Shown here: in pieces, positions 20,815 to 33,780 of the stretch
Position numbering within the stretch: position 1 is the stretch's first letter
How the letters are laid out: the number at the start of each line of letters is the position of its first letter
Source: Datisca glomerata
Taxonomy: Eukaryota > Streptophyta > Magnoliopsida > Cucurbitales > Datiscaceae
DNA: 64,000 nt
Direction of reading: 5' to 3'
Assembly (NCBI GenBank): GCA_003255025.1
Contig: QANY01005406.1
Coordinates: 517,277 to 581,276 of the forward strand
Program-made: the position numbers and the translations under genes
The notes under the pieces: generated by a model
What the model was told of the DNA's origin: nothing
Databases searched by the model: none
Seen by the model: only the letters and a program-made list of their open reading frames with translations

Positions 20815-22414
20815 TAAGACTGTTTGATACTTCTTCATACGACTATTTCACCATTCAAGATGAACACTGATCTTGAAGTGGATCTCTTAAAGTCTTTATC
20901 ATGTTGAAAATTAGAATATGTATACTCCGTCATATTCAAGTTACTACCTGAATACACAAACATGTAATTCCTTGTTCTCTTAAGATACATAAGGATATGC
21001 TTGATGGTATTCCAATGCTTGATTCTAGAATTAGATTGGAAATGACTTACTACACCCATAGCATAGCAAATATCAAGTCTAATGCAAAGCATCGCATACA
21101 CGAGGAGTCTTGGGAGACTACTCCTTGGAGAGGCTAACTCCATGCCTAAATGGAAGAAAACCCTTCTTGGAGTTTTGCATAGTGAAGTGATCCAACACCT
21201 TATCAATATAAGATACTTGAGAAAGTCTTAATTATTTGTTCTTCCGATCTTGAAAGATATGAAGACCTAAGACAAATGCAGCCTCTCCAAGATGTTCATG
21301 TCAAATTGTTTTGCAAGCCAAAACTTGACATTCGACATTTTCCTACATCATTCCTAATGAGTAGAATATCATCTACGTACAAGACTAGAAAAACCACATT
21401 CTCTTCGTGTATCAACTTATACACATAGGTTTTGTCCATCAATTGTTCAAAATCATAGTTCTTAACAGTTTTGTCGAATCTAATATTCCACGACCGTGAC
21501 GCTTGCTTAAGTCCACAAATGAACTTCTGCGGTTCGCAAACTTTGCTCTTTTAGACTTTCTCCATGAACCCGTCTGATTGAGCCATATAAATGCGTTTTT
21601 CAAGATTGTCATTTAGAAATGAAGTCTTGACGTCCATTTACCAAATTTCATAATCAAGGGCAGCAGCAATGGACAAAAAGGATTCTGATGGATTCAAGCA
21701 TGGATACCGGTGACAAGGTATCATCGTAGTCTATACCTTCCTTTTGGGTATAGCCCTTGGCTATTGGCCCAGCTTTGAATGTCTCTACATTTCTATCTAG
21801 ACCTCTTTTCTTCTTATAGATCCATTTACATCCTACGGGTTTTATCCCTTCAAGAGGATCTATAAGTTTCCAGATTTCGTTCGAGTACATCGAATGTATC
21901 TCAACGTTCATGGCTTCTTGATATAAGTTTGCTTTAGCACCAGCCATGACCTCCGAGTAAGAGATTGGTTCATCTAGGTCATTGTTTGAGACAACTATCA
22001 AAGCTTCTCCATAGGACATGTACCTTTCAGGTTGTCTCACAACTCTCCCACTTCGTTGATGCTCTATAGTCTCTGGCTCCAGTCGTGGTTCTTTCATTAT
22101 TAAATCAGAAACAATTTATGATTGGAAGTCGCTGTTTTCCCACTTAATAATTCCTCTAGCACAACTGTACTTCTCGGCTGTACACTTTTAATATAATCTT
22201 TTTTTAGAAAAAGAGCATTCGTGTTAACAAATGTTTTCTTGTCAGTCGTACTGTAGAAGATATACCCTTTGTTCCCATATGATATCCTATAAATATACAC
22301 AATTCTAAACGACTGGCCAACTTGCCTGTATTCAGTCTAATAACATGTGCTGGGCAACCCCATATTCTAAAATGGTGAATGGATGACTTTCGCCCATACC
22401 ATCTTTAACGGAAT
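20815..22414 (-). pseudogene. Copia element A, 3' part: integrase end, reverse transcriptase, RNase H
   Basis: Minus-strand translation from 22414 downward gives the end of integrase (WYGRKSSIHHFRIWGCPAHV), the linker, and reverse transcriptase. RT blocks are LYQEAMNVEIHSMYSNEIW, VGCKWIYKKKRG, DVKTSFLNDNLE and GLKQASRSWN, and the catalytic LYVDDILLI is intact. An RNase H start follows (SLPRLLVYAMLCIRLDICYA ... KDFKRSTSRSVF). Frameshifts and stops break it. It appears to continue the minus-strand copia pieces at 32030-37447, with 22415-32023 inserted between. It ends abruptly near 20815, about 160 bp from the PPR start codon, with no 3' LTR seen. Confidence 0.85.
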
Positions 22415-23580
22415 TGTTGGGGGTTATGCCCTCAAAGCATGTGTATTGACATTTTATTATGAAATTTAAAGAGAATTATATTTTTCTTATAATTGTTCTT
22501 TTAAATTATTGTTAAATAATTTATACAAATATCTGAAAATTTCATATTCATTAATGAGACTATGATCTTGTATTAGTAAAATATGATTAAGATTTTAAAT
22601 AATGAATAAAATTGTCAGCAACATATTAAAGTATGAAATCTTTAATGAATGGTTGCTAGTACGGTTCACTAAGCATTGTAAATGCGTGTAATCTAGATCT
22701 GGATCATTGATGTGGATAGATATCTTAGAGAATGTACTTTATATAATAAGATTATATATGACATGACCGATGTGAATTAATATCTTTATTAACGTGTCGT
22801 TTATCATAAAGATTTAATACACATAAATTTGCTGATCATATATAGATCAGTAAGAATTTGAGCAGTCATGAGCTCCTAAGCATATCTACTAGATCTTTTA
22901 AATAACTTGTTAAAGTCTGTTTGTAAAATAAGTTAGTGACTTTTGTTTTAGAGATTCAGTGATATGGATGGCTGGAGACATGATATTACAATGTTTCGAA
23001 TCTAAGCTTTTCTAACGGATCATATATTGGTTCCCTTAATTATTAATTCTGAAACTGGATGGTTATTGAGCTCAAATTTATAATAAAATTATAAATTAGC
23101 CATTCACTAGTGGATTAATGGTACTTAAGGATCAAGAGGTAATTAGAAGGGTAAAATGATAATTTTGACCAGTTCTAATTTACGAACCAATAATTAGAGG
23201 ACAGAACTACATGAAATGATTATGTTAGTGAACTACATAAGAATAATCTGTAAATACATTTTATAATCTCTAAGAGTGTAATTTCATATTTATAGGGGAG
23301 TAATAATGGAATTAAAAAATATGATTATTTAATTAAAGAGTTTAATTAATAATCTGATTTATTGAAGCTTAGGATTATAGGTCCATGGTCCCCAAGTCAC
23401 CTATATACTACACTATCTAGGGTGTGAATATTTCAGGACATGAGAAAAATGCTGACTTGCAAAATAAATTTTTATTCTGGGCAAGAACATGAGATAATTA
23501 TGTGTGATTAATTAATTAAAAATTATTTGACGACCAGCACCGGCTGCATCATATAGATTTTTTTCAATAGAGCCATTCAG
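22415..23580 (+). mobile_element. Copia-type LTR or LTR fragment at the left edge of the inserted block
   Basis: It begins TGTTGGGGGTTATGCCCTCA, a typical copia LTR start, exactly where the integrase of element A is interrupted. It continues as non-coding AT-rich DNA and is joined near 23580 to a reverse transcriptase fragment. The pentamer before it, GGAAT (22410-22414), nearly matches GGAAC after the far end of the block (32024-32028). It does not obviously resemble the LTRs at 25.4-26.4 kb, so it may belong to a different family. Confidence 0.5.
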
Positions 23581-23583
23581 AAA

Positions 23584-23932
23584 AGATATATTATCTTATG
23601 AAGAAACAATGGATGATCATGAAAATGAGAGATGACAGATGCCATGAACCAGGAAATGGAAATTCTAATTTCGTCTGGGAACTTATAGATCCACCTGAAG
23701 ATGTCAGTCTTATTAGATGTAAATGGATCTTCAAGAGAAAAAGAGGTGCAGATTTGGAAAGTAGAGAATTTCAAGACACGATTGGTAGCCAAGGGCTATA
23801 TACAAAGGGAATGAGTCAATTATGAAGAGACAATCTCCCATATTGGCATGCTAAAATCCATTCGCATCATTTTGTCCATTCCGCTAGTTTAGACTATGAA
23901 ATATGGTAAATGAATGTCAAGACTCATTTCTG
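23584..23932 (+). pseudogene. Copia reverse transcriptase fragment (plus strand)
   Basis: Similar in DNA and protein to 30617-30970 (blocks WELIDPPEDV and RCKWIFKRKRG). It carries several in-frame breaks. It is a detached duplicate of the RT start of the plus-strand element B. Confidence 0.82.
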
Positions 23933-23933
23933 A

Positions 23934-24000
23934 AATACCATTTTGCTGTGGCGTTCCAGGTGCTATGAGTTGGGATAGGATTCCATACTCCACTGTGAAT
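23934..24000 (-). pseudogene. Copia integrase fragment (minus strand)
   Basis: The minus strand encodes VEYGILSQLIAPGTPQQNGI, the end of a copia integrase core (the PQQNG block). It lies between a plus-strand RT fragment and a minus-strand LTR fragment, showing rearrangement. Confidence 0.8.
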
Positions 24001-24007
24001 AAGAAAT

Positions 24008-24813
24008 GGTGAAATGTAAAATTACCATATTACCCCTCTTGTTATTATTTCATTAACTCATTTATTGATTATGAATAAGAAAGACATTATAGTGAATTGT
24101 CTCGTACAATTCACAAGTCTTATTCAATGACTCATTTCATCGAATACTTGGCCAAGTTAACTTATCCAAACACATATCAATAAAGTATAAGGTGATATTG
24201 TTGCTTTTGCAATCAAACCACGAGTTTTCATATTTGTGAATCATGCAACTCTTACTTAGTTAAATTACAATCCTAACTGTCGAAGTATTGCCTGCCAAAT
24301 GGAACTCACTCATTTGACATATCAAAGATTGCGGCTAACCAAGTCAAGTTACATATTCACCTCAGGATTAAGTAATTATGAAAATACCCTTAAGATGTAA
24401 CGATTAGATTTAGAGCTAGGTAAACGATTTTGGACTCTAAACTAATTTGTTACTGGTCTATTCAACATGTTCATAACATGTCTAGGTTATCGATTTGAGT
24501 CTCCACTCTTATGCCCCAAGACTAACATTTAACGGTTCAACCTAACAGTCATAATCAGATTCAATTGCCCAGTCGATCCTAAGACTGTGAATATCATTCT
24601 GAACTATTTCAGAAGAGTTCGTCTAGAGGCGCTTCTGTCTTCACTCTTCTTTCGTTGACAATAGTTCCAGGACTTGAGTAATTTATAAACACGCTTTAAT
24701 TTAAAATAAAACTTTCAATTCATTTATAAAAAATTCAGTGATACAAATGTCTAAGAAATAACTAAATACAAATAAATAGTTATTACACGCTACTTTATGG
24801 ACATATTCCAACA
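24008..24813 (-). mobile_element. Truncated LTR copy of the element A family
   Basis: On the minus strand it begins TGTTGGAATATGTCCATAAA at 24813 and matches the LTR start at 37447 downward for about 805 bp, ending abruptly near 24008. Divergence from that copy is roughly a tenth of positions, except for 24455-24648, which is identical to 37088-37281. It is inserted immediately before a plus-strand gag fragment. Confidence 0.85.
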
Positions 24814-25345
24814 ATTACTGCTTTACTTGCACTTGAGAAATTGAATGGTGAAAATTTCATAAGATGGAAATCAAATTTAAACTGGATTCTAATTTGTGAG
24901 AACCACAAATTTGTTCTTACTGATGAATGTCCTGAGGAGCCTGCTGCCAATGCCCCTAAGAATGTTATGGACAAGTTTGATGCTTGGATTCAATCAAACC
25001 ACAAAGTGAAGTGCCACATACTTGTGAGCATGAATGATGTTCTGAGAATCAAGCATGGGAGCATTGAGATTTTCTATGAGAATATGGAATCTCTACAGAC
25101 GATGTTTGGGCAATAATCTTATCAAAGTCATCATAATGCTACTAGAAGCTACATGACGACCAAGATGAAGAAATGTACTTCTGTGCGTGAATATGTTTTG
25201 AACATGATCAACATAATGCATGAGGTAAAAGTACACAGGGGCGACCATTGATGAACGAACTCAAGTCAACATTATACTTGAATCGCTCACACATGCTTTT
25301 TCTGCGTTCACCACCAACTGCAATTCAACATGACCCAATTAGAAA
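24814..25345 (+). pseudogene. Copia gag fragment (plus strand)
   Basis: Encodes LEKLNGENFIRWKSNLNWIL followed by copia gag sequence (KMKKCTSVREYVLNMINIMH further on, frameshifted). It duplicates 28395-28836 of element B. It ends at the start of the non-coding LTR-like sequence at about 25346. Confidence 0.83.
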
Positions 25346-26420
25346 TTATATATACAAATAATTATCATTTTTTTCAATTATCGATAAGTGAAACAGAATA
25401 TTTAATTTATAAAATTAGATAATTAGATTATTATTAGATAATAATTTAAATCAACTAAATCTGTTATTTTTGAAATGACAGATAAGTTAGTTGATAGGGA
25501 TAATCAGATATGTTAATTTTGAATTAACTGATATCTAGATAAATATCTGATTAAAATAAACATTTAATTCACAGTAATTATCACGTGTCAATCACGAATA
25601 GGGGATCAAAAATTGACATGGACTATTGTGGTATTGCGTGACACTACAGTGGTGCCGTGAGGCACTGTGACACTGCAGGTGCGCACAATTACAGTGGGTC
25701 CCACTACAATTGGTAATTTTGTGATTAAATATTATTTTAGTTTATCCCTGAAAATTTGATACGTCATTATCTAGAATATATATATATATTATTCTAATGG
25801 CCTTGGTTGTTGAATGAAAATGAGAGAATCAGTTGATCAGATCATCAGTTCACCAATCGAGAGTTGAATTGAGAACACGATTCTTTTAGAGAATCAGAGA
25901 GATTTTCTTCTGTGATTAAATGTCAATCAAATCTTTAATAGAATAATCATCACATTATTTTAGAGAATCATCTCACTAAAGTCTATCTCAGTAAATATTT
26001 TGATCTCATGTGTTGAGAACATCTAGAGACAGAAAAAATGTCTTGTAATATTCTACGTGCCCACACACATCCTAATGCGTTGAGAATTAACTTGGAAGAT
26101 CTTGATGTGGATCTCGGAGTCTACTAATCGTTTGAACAATTTTGTGAGAACGGAGGATCGATCGGTTTTTGCAATGACACTTGATAAAGACTACAAGAGG
26201 TATATGATTCATAATCTTGTATGTTGTAGATTTAACTTATAAATATATAATGGATCCTAACTGATTGAAAAAGAGTTTTCAATAAAAAATTTTATTTGAT
26301 AATCGTAGCGTTGAGCAAGTTTTGTTTTATTAGAAGATTTGATTTTTATTAAAAGTTTAATTTTTAAAAGACCACACGTCTCCACGCTTCCGCGGCGCAC
26401 TCGCCGCGACGACCAGTAAG
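25346..26420 (+). mobile_element. 5' LTR (probable) of plus-strand copia element B
   Basis: Non-coding. The half from about 25900 to 26415 is repeated with modest divergence at 31497-32023, downstream of the gag-pol remnant (for example ATCTCATGTGTTGAGAACAT in both). A primer-binding-like TGGTACCAAAGC follows at 26421. The start of the LTR is approximate; no clean TG terminus was found. Confidence 0.65.
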
Positions 26421-26432
26421 TGGTACCAAAGC
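26421..26432 (+). other. Primer-binding site of copia element B
   Basis: TGGTACCAAAGC matches 10 of 12 positions of TGGTATCAGAGC, the complement of the initiator methionine tRNA 3' end used by plant copia elements. Its position right after the LTR supports it. Confidence 0.65.
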
Positions 26433-28372
26433 GGCTTTTATATATTTATATGTTAAATATTGTGTGTGTTTTCTTGCATTATTAATATAATTTGAGATAT
26501 GTAAGATGATGGACGGTTATATTTTTTGAATGTATGAAAAATAATAGATCATTAATTGTATGATGATTATTGAGTTAAGTTTTATTTTAATTTTTCTTAG
26601 ATCTCGAGTTATCCGAATTGAGGCATAAGAATTTTTGTAATTTTATTTCAAATATTATTGTAATTATTCCGAACGCGAGAAGACGAAGAACGCACAAGAC
26701 GAACGGCAGGAATTCACTGTTCACGTAAAAATGCTTCATTAGTGAAAACACTGTTCACGCCAGAGAATTTACTGTTCCGGCGGAGGTGTACAGTGCCAAC
26801 AGTACTATACCGGCGATCAACAGTGCTATCCGGTGCAGCAGATGGTTGCCGGCAGTGATGATAGGCAGCGATCGGAGAGTCCTATCGTCGATGACAACTG
26901 TTATCACGCTTAGAAAAATTTTCACAAACCATGCAACTAACTCTATCACAAACCATGCAACTAACTCTATCCATTTAAATTTTGCAATTAATGTAATTTT
27001 AAAATTAATTATTAATTTTTGATTTTATGAAAATTAAAAATTAATAAGTTGATTAGATTTGACCCAAGTTTGACCAAATTAAATAAAGTGTTTATTTGAC
27101 TAAGTCAAAGTCAACTATATTAAAATGGATAATTATAGAAATGAATTTAATTAAGAAAAATAGTTTTTCTAATTAAAAAGGATTTTGTTCAAAGCTTGAA
27201 GATTATGAAGATGGACATGAGGAGGAGAATGCAATATTTGGGAAATATATAATCTTGAAGTCTACTTTGTAATTTTATTTCAAGGGTTGTGATTTAGAAA
27301 TACTCAATAGTCACTCGGTCTATTATTATTTTATTTAAATGTTAAATAATTATATAATTGTTATGTTTAATAGTATATACATACATTAGTTGATCACATG
27401 TCATACATGAAAATCTCACATAATTTTATTTAATCATGCATCTCATCTGTAGAAACATGATTTATTAAGATTATCCTAATATATTTATATGTATTACTTT
27501 ATGGAATCAATTGCATATAAACTGATAGGTTTTAACTAGTTAAAACTTGGTAATCACACCACACTAAAGGCTATAGTAACCTTTAGGTTAACCGAATTTA
27601 GTAAAGAGTTTTATTAAAGTTTGATGAATATGATTAATTAGTTATTGTAAGTTCACATAATTGTGACTTAGGCGCTTCAGGAAGTTAAATGAACTTAGAC
27701 CAACGAGATTGGATTAACTGATAATTAAATATTCACACGGTTATTATTTTAACTAGTAATTAATTTAGTATTAATTGAGTAGTTAAAATAGAAACACATT
27801 ATCCTAAAATAGTGAGTGGAAGAAGCTTGACATGTCAATGTAACATATAGTCTTCATTATTAGTACAACATCGTGAGGTACAGTGAGGACCTCGAGATGG
27901 CTTTTTTTTCATCCCCCTAAAGAAGGTTTCGAGCTGTACCAATACCAAGGTTGGACTTCTTAAGAAGATAGGAGGAAGTGATGTAGTTTAGTTTTGACCG
28001 ACCCTAAGGCGGCGCATTCTAAATGAAGTCATGAAATCTGAAATGACGGGTTACACTCACAAAGTCACAATTAAGCTTTCATGTGGATAGTAGTGACTTG
28101 ACCGAACAAGCGATACCTTATTCTTAACAGAGAAAATATGAGATATTTAAAGTTTTAACTAATAAGGATGAGAATGTCTCATAGGCAGTCTGAGATTAAT
28201 CTGACCGACCCTAAGGCGGCACAATAATCATTGGATTATTTTATCGTTATTAGTAAATGCTAAATTTATATGGTTATTATGATTGCATTCATGCATCACG
28301 TTTACTTTTTAAATTCTAGATATTTATCAATTATATGGATCATGTATGTTTTAAATTTCAGTTATCAATATT
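26433..28372 (+). other. Long untranslated leader of copia element B
   Basis: No coding signal. The first part holds a cluster of CACTGTTCACG / AACAGTAC-like words (about 26715-26860). A corresponding cluster lies in the leader of minus-strand element A (35060-35230), so the two families are related here. The phrase CGACCCTAAGGCGGC occurs twice (about 28000 and 28205). Confidence 0.6.
26715..26860. repeat. Degenerate CAGTACCG / GAACAGTG minisatellite in leader B
   Basis: Repeated CACTGTTCACG, TACAGTGCCAACAGTACTA and ATCAACAGTGC-type words occur at 12-25 bp intervals. They correspond to the cluster at 35060-35230 on the other strand. Confidence 0.6.
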
Positions 28373-31300
28373 ATGTCTACAATGAGCAACCCCATTACTG
28401 TTTTACTCGCCTTTGAGAAATTGAATGGTGGTAATTTCGTATGTTGGAAATCAAATATGAACTTAATGTTGACTTGTGAGAACCATGCATTCATTCTTAT
28501 TGAGTAATATCCTGAGAAGCCCGTTAATAATGCCCCTAAGAATGTTAGGGACGAATATGATGCTTGGGCAGCAGTCCGATCAAAGTCGTCATGAGGCCAC
28601 TGGGGTATATATGACAACTAAGATGAGGAAGGGTACGTCTGTTCGAGAACATGTTTTGAACATGATCAATATAATGCACGAGACACAAGTACATGGAGCG
28701 ACAATTGATGAGTGGATTCAAGTTAGCATCATACTAGAGTCGCTCACACCATCTTTTTCTACGTTCACGACCTATTATGTTATGAACAACTTTCAATTCA
28801 ACATGACCAAATTGTTGAATGAACTGCATACTTTTTAGTCACTCAACCTTAGAATAACCAAAGAGGGCGAGATAAATGTTGTCGAGCAAAAGCCTTCTTC
28901 CAATATTCTTAACAACAAGAAAAGGAAAAAGAACAATGGTGAGGAGAAGAGTAAGAACAAAAGAGTAAAGAAAGCCAAGACATCGCCGAAAGCCAAGAAG
29001 AACAAAAAAGACAACAAGCCCAAAGGAAAGTGTTTTCACTGTGGGGTTGAAGGTCATTGGAAGAGAAACTGTAACAAGTATCTCTTTGAGATGAAAAAGA
29101 AAGGTAAATATGATTTACTTGTACTTAAAACTTGTTTAGTGAAATATGATTTGTCATCATGTATACTTGATTCAGGAGCCACTAACCATGTATATTCTTC
29201 TTTACAGATGTTTGATTCGTCAAAGGAGCTGGCTGATTGTGAGGTCGTTTTGAGAGTTGGCAGTGGTGTGCTCGTGTCAGCTAAAGCATTAGGGACAATC
29301 CATTTACTTTTTGGATATAATTACCTAGTTTTGAACGATGTTTATTATATTCCTGATTTTTTGAGGAATTTGATTTCTCTTTCATTTTTGCAAGAACATT
29401 TTTTCGAAGTTTGTTTCATTAATTAAGAGTTTATTATTTCTAGAAATGGATTCGATATCTGTCATGCTAAAATTATAAACGAACCGTATATGACTAAACC
29501 AACTGAATGCGCGTTAAATAGTTCTGAATATTTAAAGTAGCAGAACCTAAAAATAACAAACAACAAAGAGTTTCTCATAATGATAACACATATTTATGGC
29601 ATCTTAGGTTGGGACATTAATCTAAATAGGTTAAACAAGTTAACAAAGCATGGTGCTTTGAGAGAGTTAAAAGTTGAAAATCTTCTTGTTTGTGAATCTT
29701 GTCTAGTGGGTAAAATGACCAAGAGACCTTTCACAGGGTATGACCAAAGAATCACTTGAGTTAGTACATAGTGATGTTTGTGGACCAATCAATGTACAAG
29801 CTAGAGGTGGATATGAGTATTTTGTTACTATCATTGACGATTACTTAAGATATGGTTATAGTTACCTATGCATCGAAAGTCTGAAACGTTTGGAAACTTT
29901 CAAGACTTCATGGTTGAAACTGAAAAGTAATTAGGTAAATTATTGAAAACCCTTTGATCCGATCGATGTGGTGAATATTTGGATTTAGAATTCAAGGATT
30001 ATTTATTAGAGTGCAGAATCCTATCCCAATTTACACCACTTGAAACACCACCGTAAAATGGTGTTGCAGAGAGGAGAAACCAAACCTTATTGGATATGGT
30101 TAGGTCGATGTTAAGCTACTCATAATTGTCACTTACATTTTGGGGATATGCACTACACATGGCGACTTACATTTTGAATGTAGTGACCTCTAAGTCTGTA
30201 AGCAAGACGCCTTTAGAGTTATGGAATGGCTCCAAACCTAGTTTGCATTATTTTTGTACATGTGGGTGTCTAGCTCACAATATTAGACCCACGACCGGAA
30301 AGTTAGACTCAAGGTCTGAGATATGTATATTCGTTGGCTATTCTCTAGAGACTAGAGGTGGGTACTTTTATAATCAAAATGATCAAATAGTGTTTGTGTC
30401 GATAAATGCAACCTATCTTGAGCATGCCTATATGTAAAACTACAAATCTCATAGCAAAGTAGTTCCCGAGGAATTAGCGACTGATAGATCAAACCAGAGA
30501 AACCACAGTTCCTACAAAGGAAACCCCAATGCAACATCATACTGGGAGAGTTGTGAGACAACCAGTTCGCTATGAACTAGAGGCAGATGTCGTAGTGTCA
30601 GACACTAATAAGGACGATCCATTATCTTATGAAGAAGCAATGGATGATCCTGAAAATGAGAAATAGCAAGATGCCATGAACCAGGAAATGGAATCTATGT
30701 ATTCCAATTACGCCTGGGAACTTATAGATTTACCTGAAGATGTCAGGCCCTTTGGATGTAAATGGATCTTCAAAAAGAAAAAAAGTTTAGAAGGGAAAGT
30801 AGGGACTTTCAAGGCACGGTTAGTAGCCAATGGCTATCAACAAAGGGAGGGAGGCGATTATGAAGAGACATTCTCCCATGTAACCATGCTAAAATTCATT
30901 CACATCCTTTGTCCATAGCCGTTGGTTTTGACAATGAGATATGACAAATGAACGTCAAGACAGATTTTCTGAATGACTCTCTTGAAGAAAACATCTATAT
31001 GATGCAACCAAAAGAGTTCATGCAAAATGGGCGAGATCAGAAAGTATGCAAGTTGCTTAAATCCATTTATGGATTAAAGCAAGTATCTAGATCTTGGAAT
31101 CTTCCCTTTGATAAGATTATAAAGTCTTATGGTTTCGAGCAAAATGTTGACGAAGCTTGTGTTTATAAATACACCAAAGATAATATAGTGGTTATCTTAG
31201 TTCTTTATGTTTATGATATTCTACTAATTGTGAATGATGTAAAAACTTTGTCAAAAGTAAAAAAAAATGGTTAGCTGAAAAATTTCAAATGAAAGATTTG

Positions 31301-31494
31301 GGAGAAACGAGCTATGTTCTAGGTATCCAAATCCTAAGTGATAGAAAGAACAAGTTCTTGGCACTTTCTCAAGAATTTTACATTGATAAGGTGTTGGAGA
31401 GATTCTCTATGGAGAATTTCAAGAAAGGTCAACAACCAACCAAACATGGAATTGTCCTCTCCAAGGAACAATGTACTAAGACACCTTAAGAGGA
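28373..31494 (+). pseudogene. Copia element B gag-pol, heavily mutated
   Basis: From ATG at 28373, gag (LLAFEKLNGGNFVCWKSNMN), a zinc knuckle CFHCGVEGHWKRNC (29029-29070), protease DSGATNHVYSS (about 29170), integrase (LELVHSDVCGPINVQ; HMATYILNVVTSKSVSKTPL) and reverse transcriptase (WELIDLPEDVRPFGCKWIFK, DFLNDSLEENIYMMQP, GLKQVSRSW) follow in the usual Ty1/copia order. Stops and frameshifts occur in gag, integrase and RT, and the RT catalytic YVDD reads YVYD, so it is inactive. The sequence breaks off after the RT palm at 31494 and is joined directly to a 5'-truncated LTR. RNase H and the polypurine tract are missing. Confidence 0.9.
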
Positions 31495-31496
31495 AG

Positions 31497-32023
31497 AAGA
31501 TATGAGATTTTCTTCTGTGATTAAACGTTAATCAAATCTCTAAAAGAATAATCATCACATTCTTTTAGAGAATCGTCTCACTAAAGTCCTTCTCAGTAAA
31601 TCTCTAGATCTCATGTGTTGAGAACATCTAGAGATAGAAAATGTGTCTTGTATTATTCTACGTTCCCACACACGTCCTAGTGCGTTGAGGATTGACTTGG
31701 AAGATCTTGGTGTAGATCTCTGAGTCTAGTGATCGTTGTAACGATTTCATGAGAACAGAGGATCAATCGATTTTTGTAAGGACATTTGATAAAAACTACC
31801 AGAGGTATATGATTCCTAATATTGTATGTTTTAGACTTAACTTATAAATATATAATAGATCATGACTTATTTAAAAAGTGTTTTCAATAAAAGTTTTATT
31901 TGATTATTGTGGCGTTGTGCAAGTTTTGCTTTATTAAAAACATTCAATTTTTATTAAAAGTTTAATTTCTAAAAGGTCACGTGCCTCCAGGCTTCCGCCG
32001 CGCACGCACCGCGACGATAAGCA
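31497..32023 (+). mobile_element. 3' LTR fragment of copia element B
   Basis: Direct repeat of about 25900-26415. The first ~550 bp of the LTR are missing. It ends GACGATAAGCA with the canonical CA, followed by GGAAC and the integrase of element A on the opposite strand. Both junctions look like deletion or insertion points. Confidence 0.8.
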
Positions 32024-33780
32024 GGAACATGGTTCAGAATATATACCGTTGTTAGTACGACATATCCCCAGAATGAATCTGGGTGGGATGAGTAACTCAT
32101 CATGGATCTAACCATATCCATCAGAGTTCGATTCATTCTCTCAGACACACCATTTTTCTATGGCGTACGAGGTACTGTAAGCTATGAAAGAATACCTTAT
32201 TCCTTAAGAAAGTCCTTGAACTCTCCTAGTAAGTACTCTCCACCATGATCATATCGTAGTGTTTTGATTTGTTTTTCTTCTTGCTTTTCAACCAAGTGCT
32301 TATATTCTTTGAACTTTTTAATGATTTGAGACTTTTGATGCGTAAGATAAATATGACCAAAACGTGAGTAGTCATTAGTGAGGGTTACGAAGTATTCATA
32401 ATCTTCTCTTACTTGGATATTCAATGACCAACATACATCACTATGTATGAGTTCAAGGCATTGAGTGGCTCTTTCACCCTTTGATGAAAAATGTTTATTG
32501 GTCACTTTACCTTCTATGTAGGATTCACATGTGCGTAGTGAACCAACACTTAAATATTACATAGGACTATCCCTCACAAATCACTTAATCCTGTCTAGGC
32601 TAATATGTCCAAGATGTAAGTGCCATATATAGGTTAGATAAGTTGAGTCATAGTTCAACCTTTTGCCATCCCAATATCATGAGTACTACAGGTTTTATGT
32701 GATATGATTCATTAATCATTCGTGCAATAGAAATTAAACATTCATTTCTCAAAACATAATTTAAAAGTTCCTACTGATGCGGCTGATACTAGTGCTTCAT
32801 TCCCTCAGCAGAAGATGAACTCACCATCGTCAAGCCTTCTGATTTACCTAAACTCATGCAGGGAGCAACAGATGTGGTTAGTAGCTGCAGAGTCTACAAT
32901 CTAAAAACAAATAGAGTCAAATACATAACAGGCCTCAGTAACCATTATTATACCTTTAGATTTAAACCCTATGAAATACTCTGAGCAGTTGCATTTCCAA
33001 TGACCAGCAGCTCCATAGTGATGACACTTGTATTTTGACTTGTCTACTCTCGCGGTGTTCTTACCTTTGGCAGCTCTCGGCTTCTGCTTCTTCGCTTTAT
33101 TTAGACCCATTCTCTATTTCTTCTTAGAGCTAGAGGTGGAAGGCCTACTTTCAGTAAAGTTAGCTTCTTCAGATTTCCTCTTGCCATTCAGAAACAGGGT
33201 CTCAGCAGCTTGCATCTTCGTCATGAGCTCAGAAATTGAGTAGTTCAGCTTATTCATCGAATAATTAAGCTTGAAGTTCTCAAAGGTACTAGGCAAAGTC
33301 TCTAGGATCATATTCACTTGAGCCTCGCCGTCAACCTGAGCACCCATGATCTCCATCTCGTTCAGATACCTTATGATCAACATCATATGTTCTCTGACAG
33401 GAGTTTTAGGTTCCATCCTACACTTCATGAAGTTACGCACAATTGTATTTCTGGCTCGACGACCCTGATCCCTGAATATTCCAGTGATGTTTAATATCAT
33501 ATCAGTGGCAGTCTCAAAGTTCTGATGCTGCTGTTGCAACACATTACTCATAGATGCCAAGATTTAACATTTGGCGATCTCATCAGAATGTAGCCAAGAA
33601 GCATAAACATCTTTTCCCTCTTGAGTCGATTCAGCAATAGGCTCAAGAGGAAAATGGGTGGTGAGCACGAACTTTGCTTTTTTACCGTTAGCACGATATC
33701 AAGATTTCATTTCCAATACACATAATTTTCTCCGTTGAATTTGTTCGCGTTAAGAATAGTTGAGAGAGTGGATATCGACA
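32024..33780 (-). pseudogene. Copia element A, 5' part: gag, zinc knuckle, integrase
   Basis: On the minus strand, gag (33560-33114: QNFETATDMILNITGIFRDQ, LNEMEIMGAQVDGEAQVNMI), a zinc knuckle of the CxxCxxxxHxxxxC type but mutated (KCHHYGAAGHWKCNC, about 33045-33000), and integrase (32505-32030: LELIHSDVCWSLNIQ, YGILS, then GYVVLTTVYILNHV) appear in order. Stops and gaps are frequent and the protease is barely recognisable. Coding stops at 32024 inside integrase; the next residues of a copia integrase are found at 22414. Confidence 0.85.
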
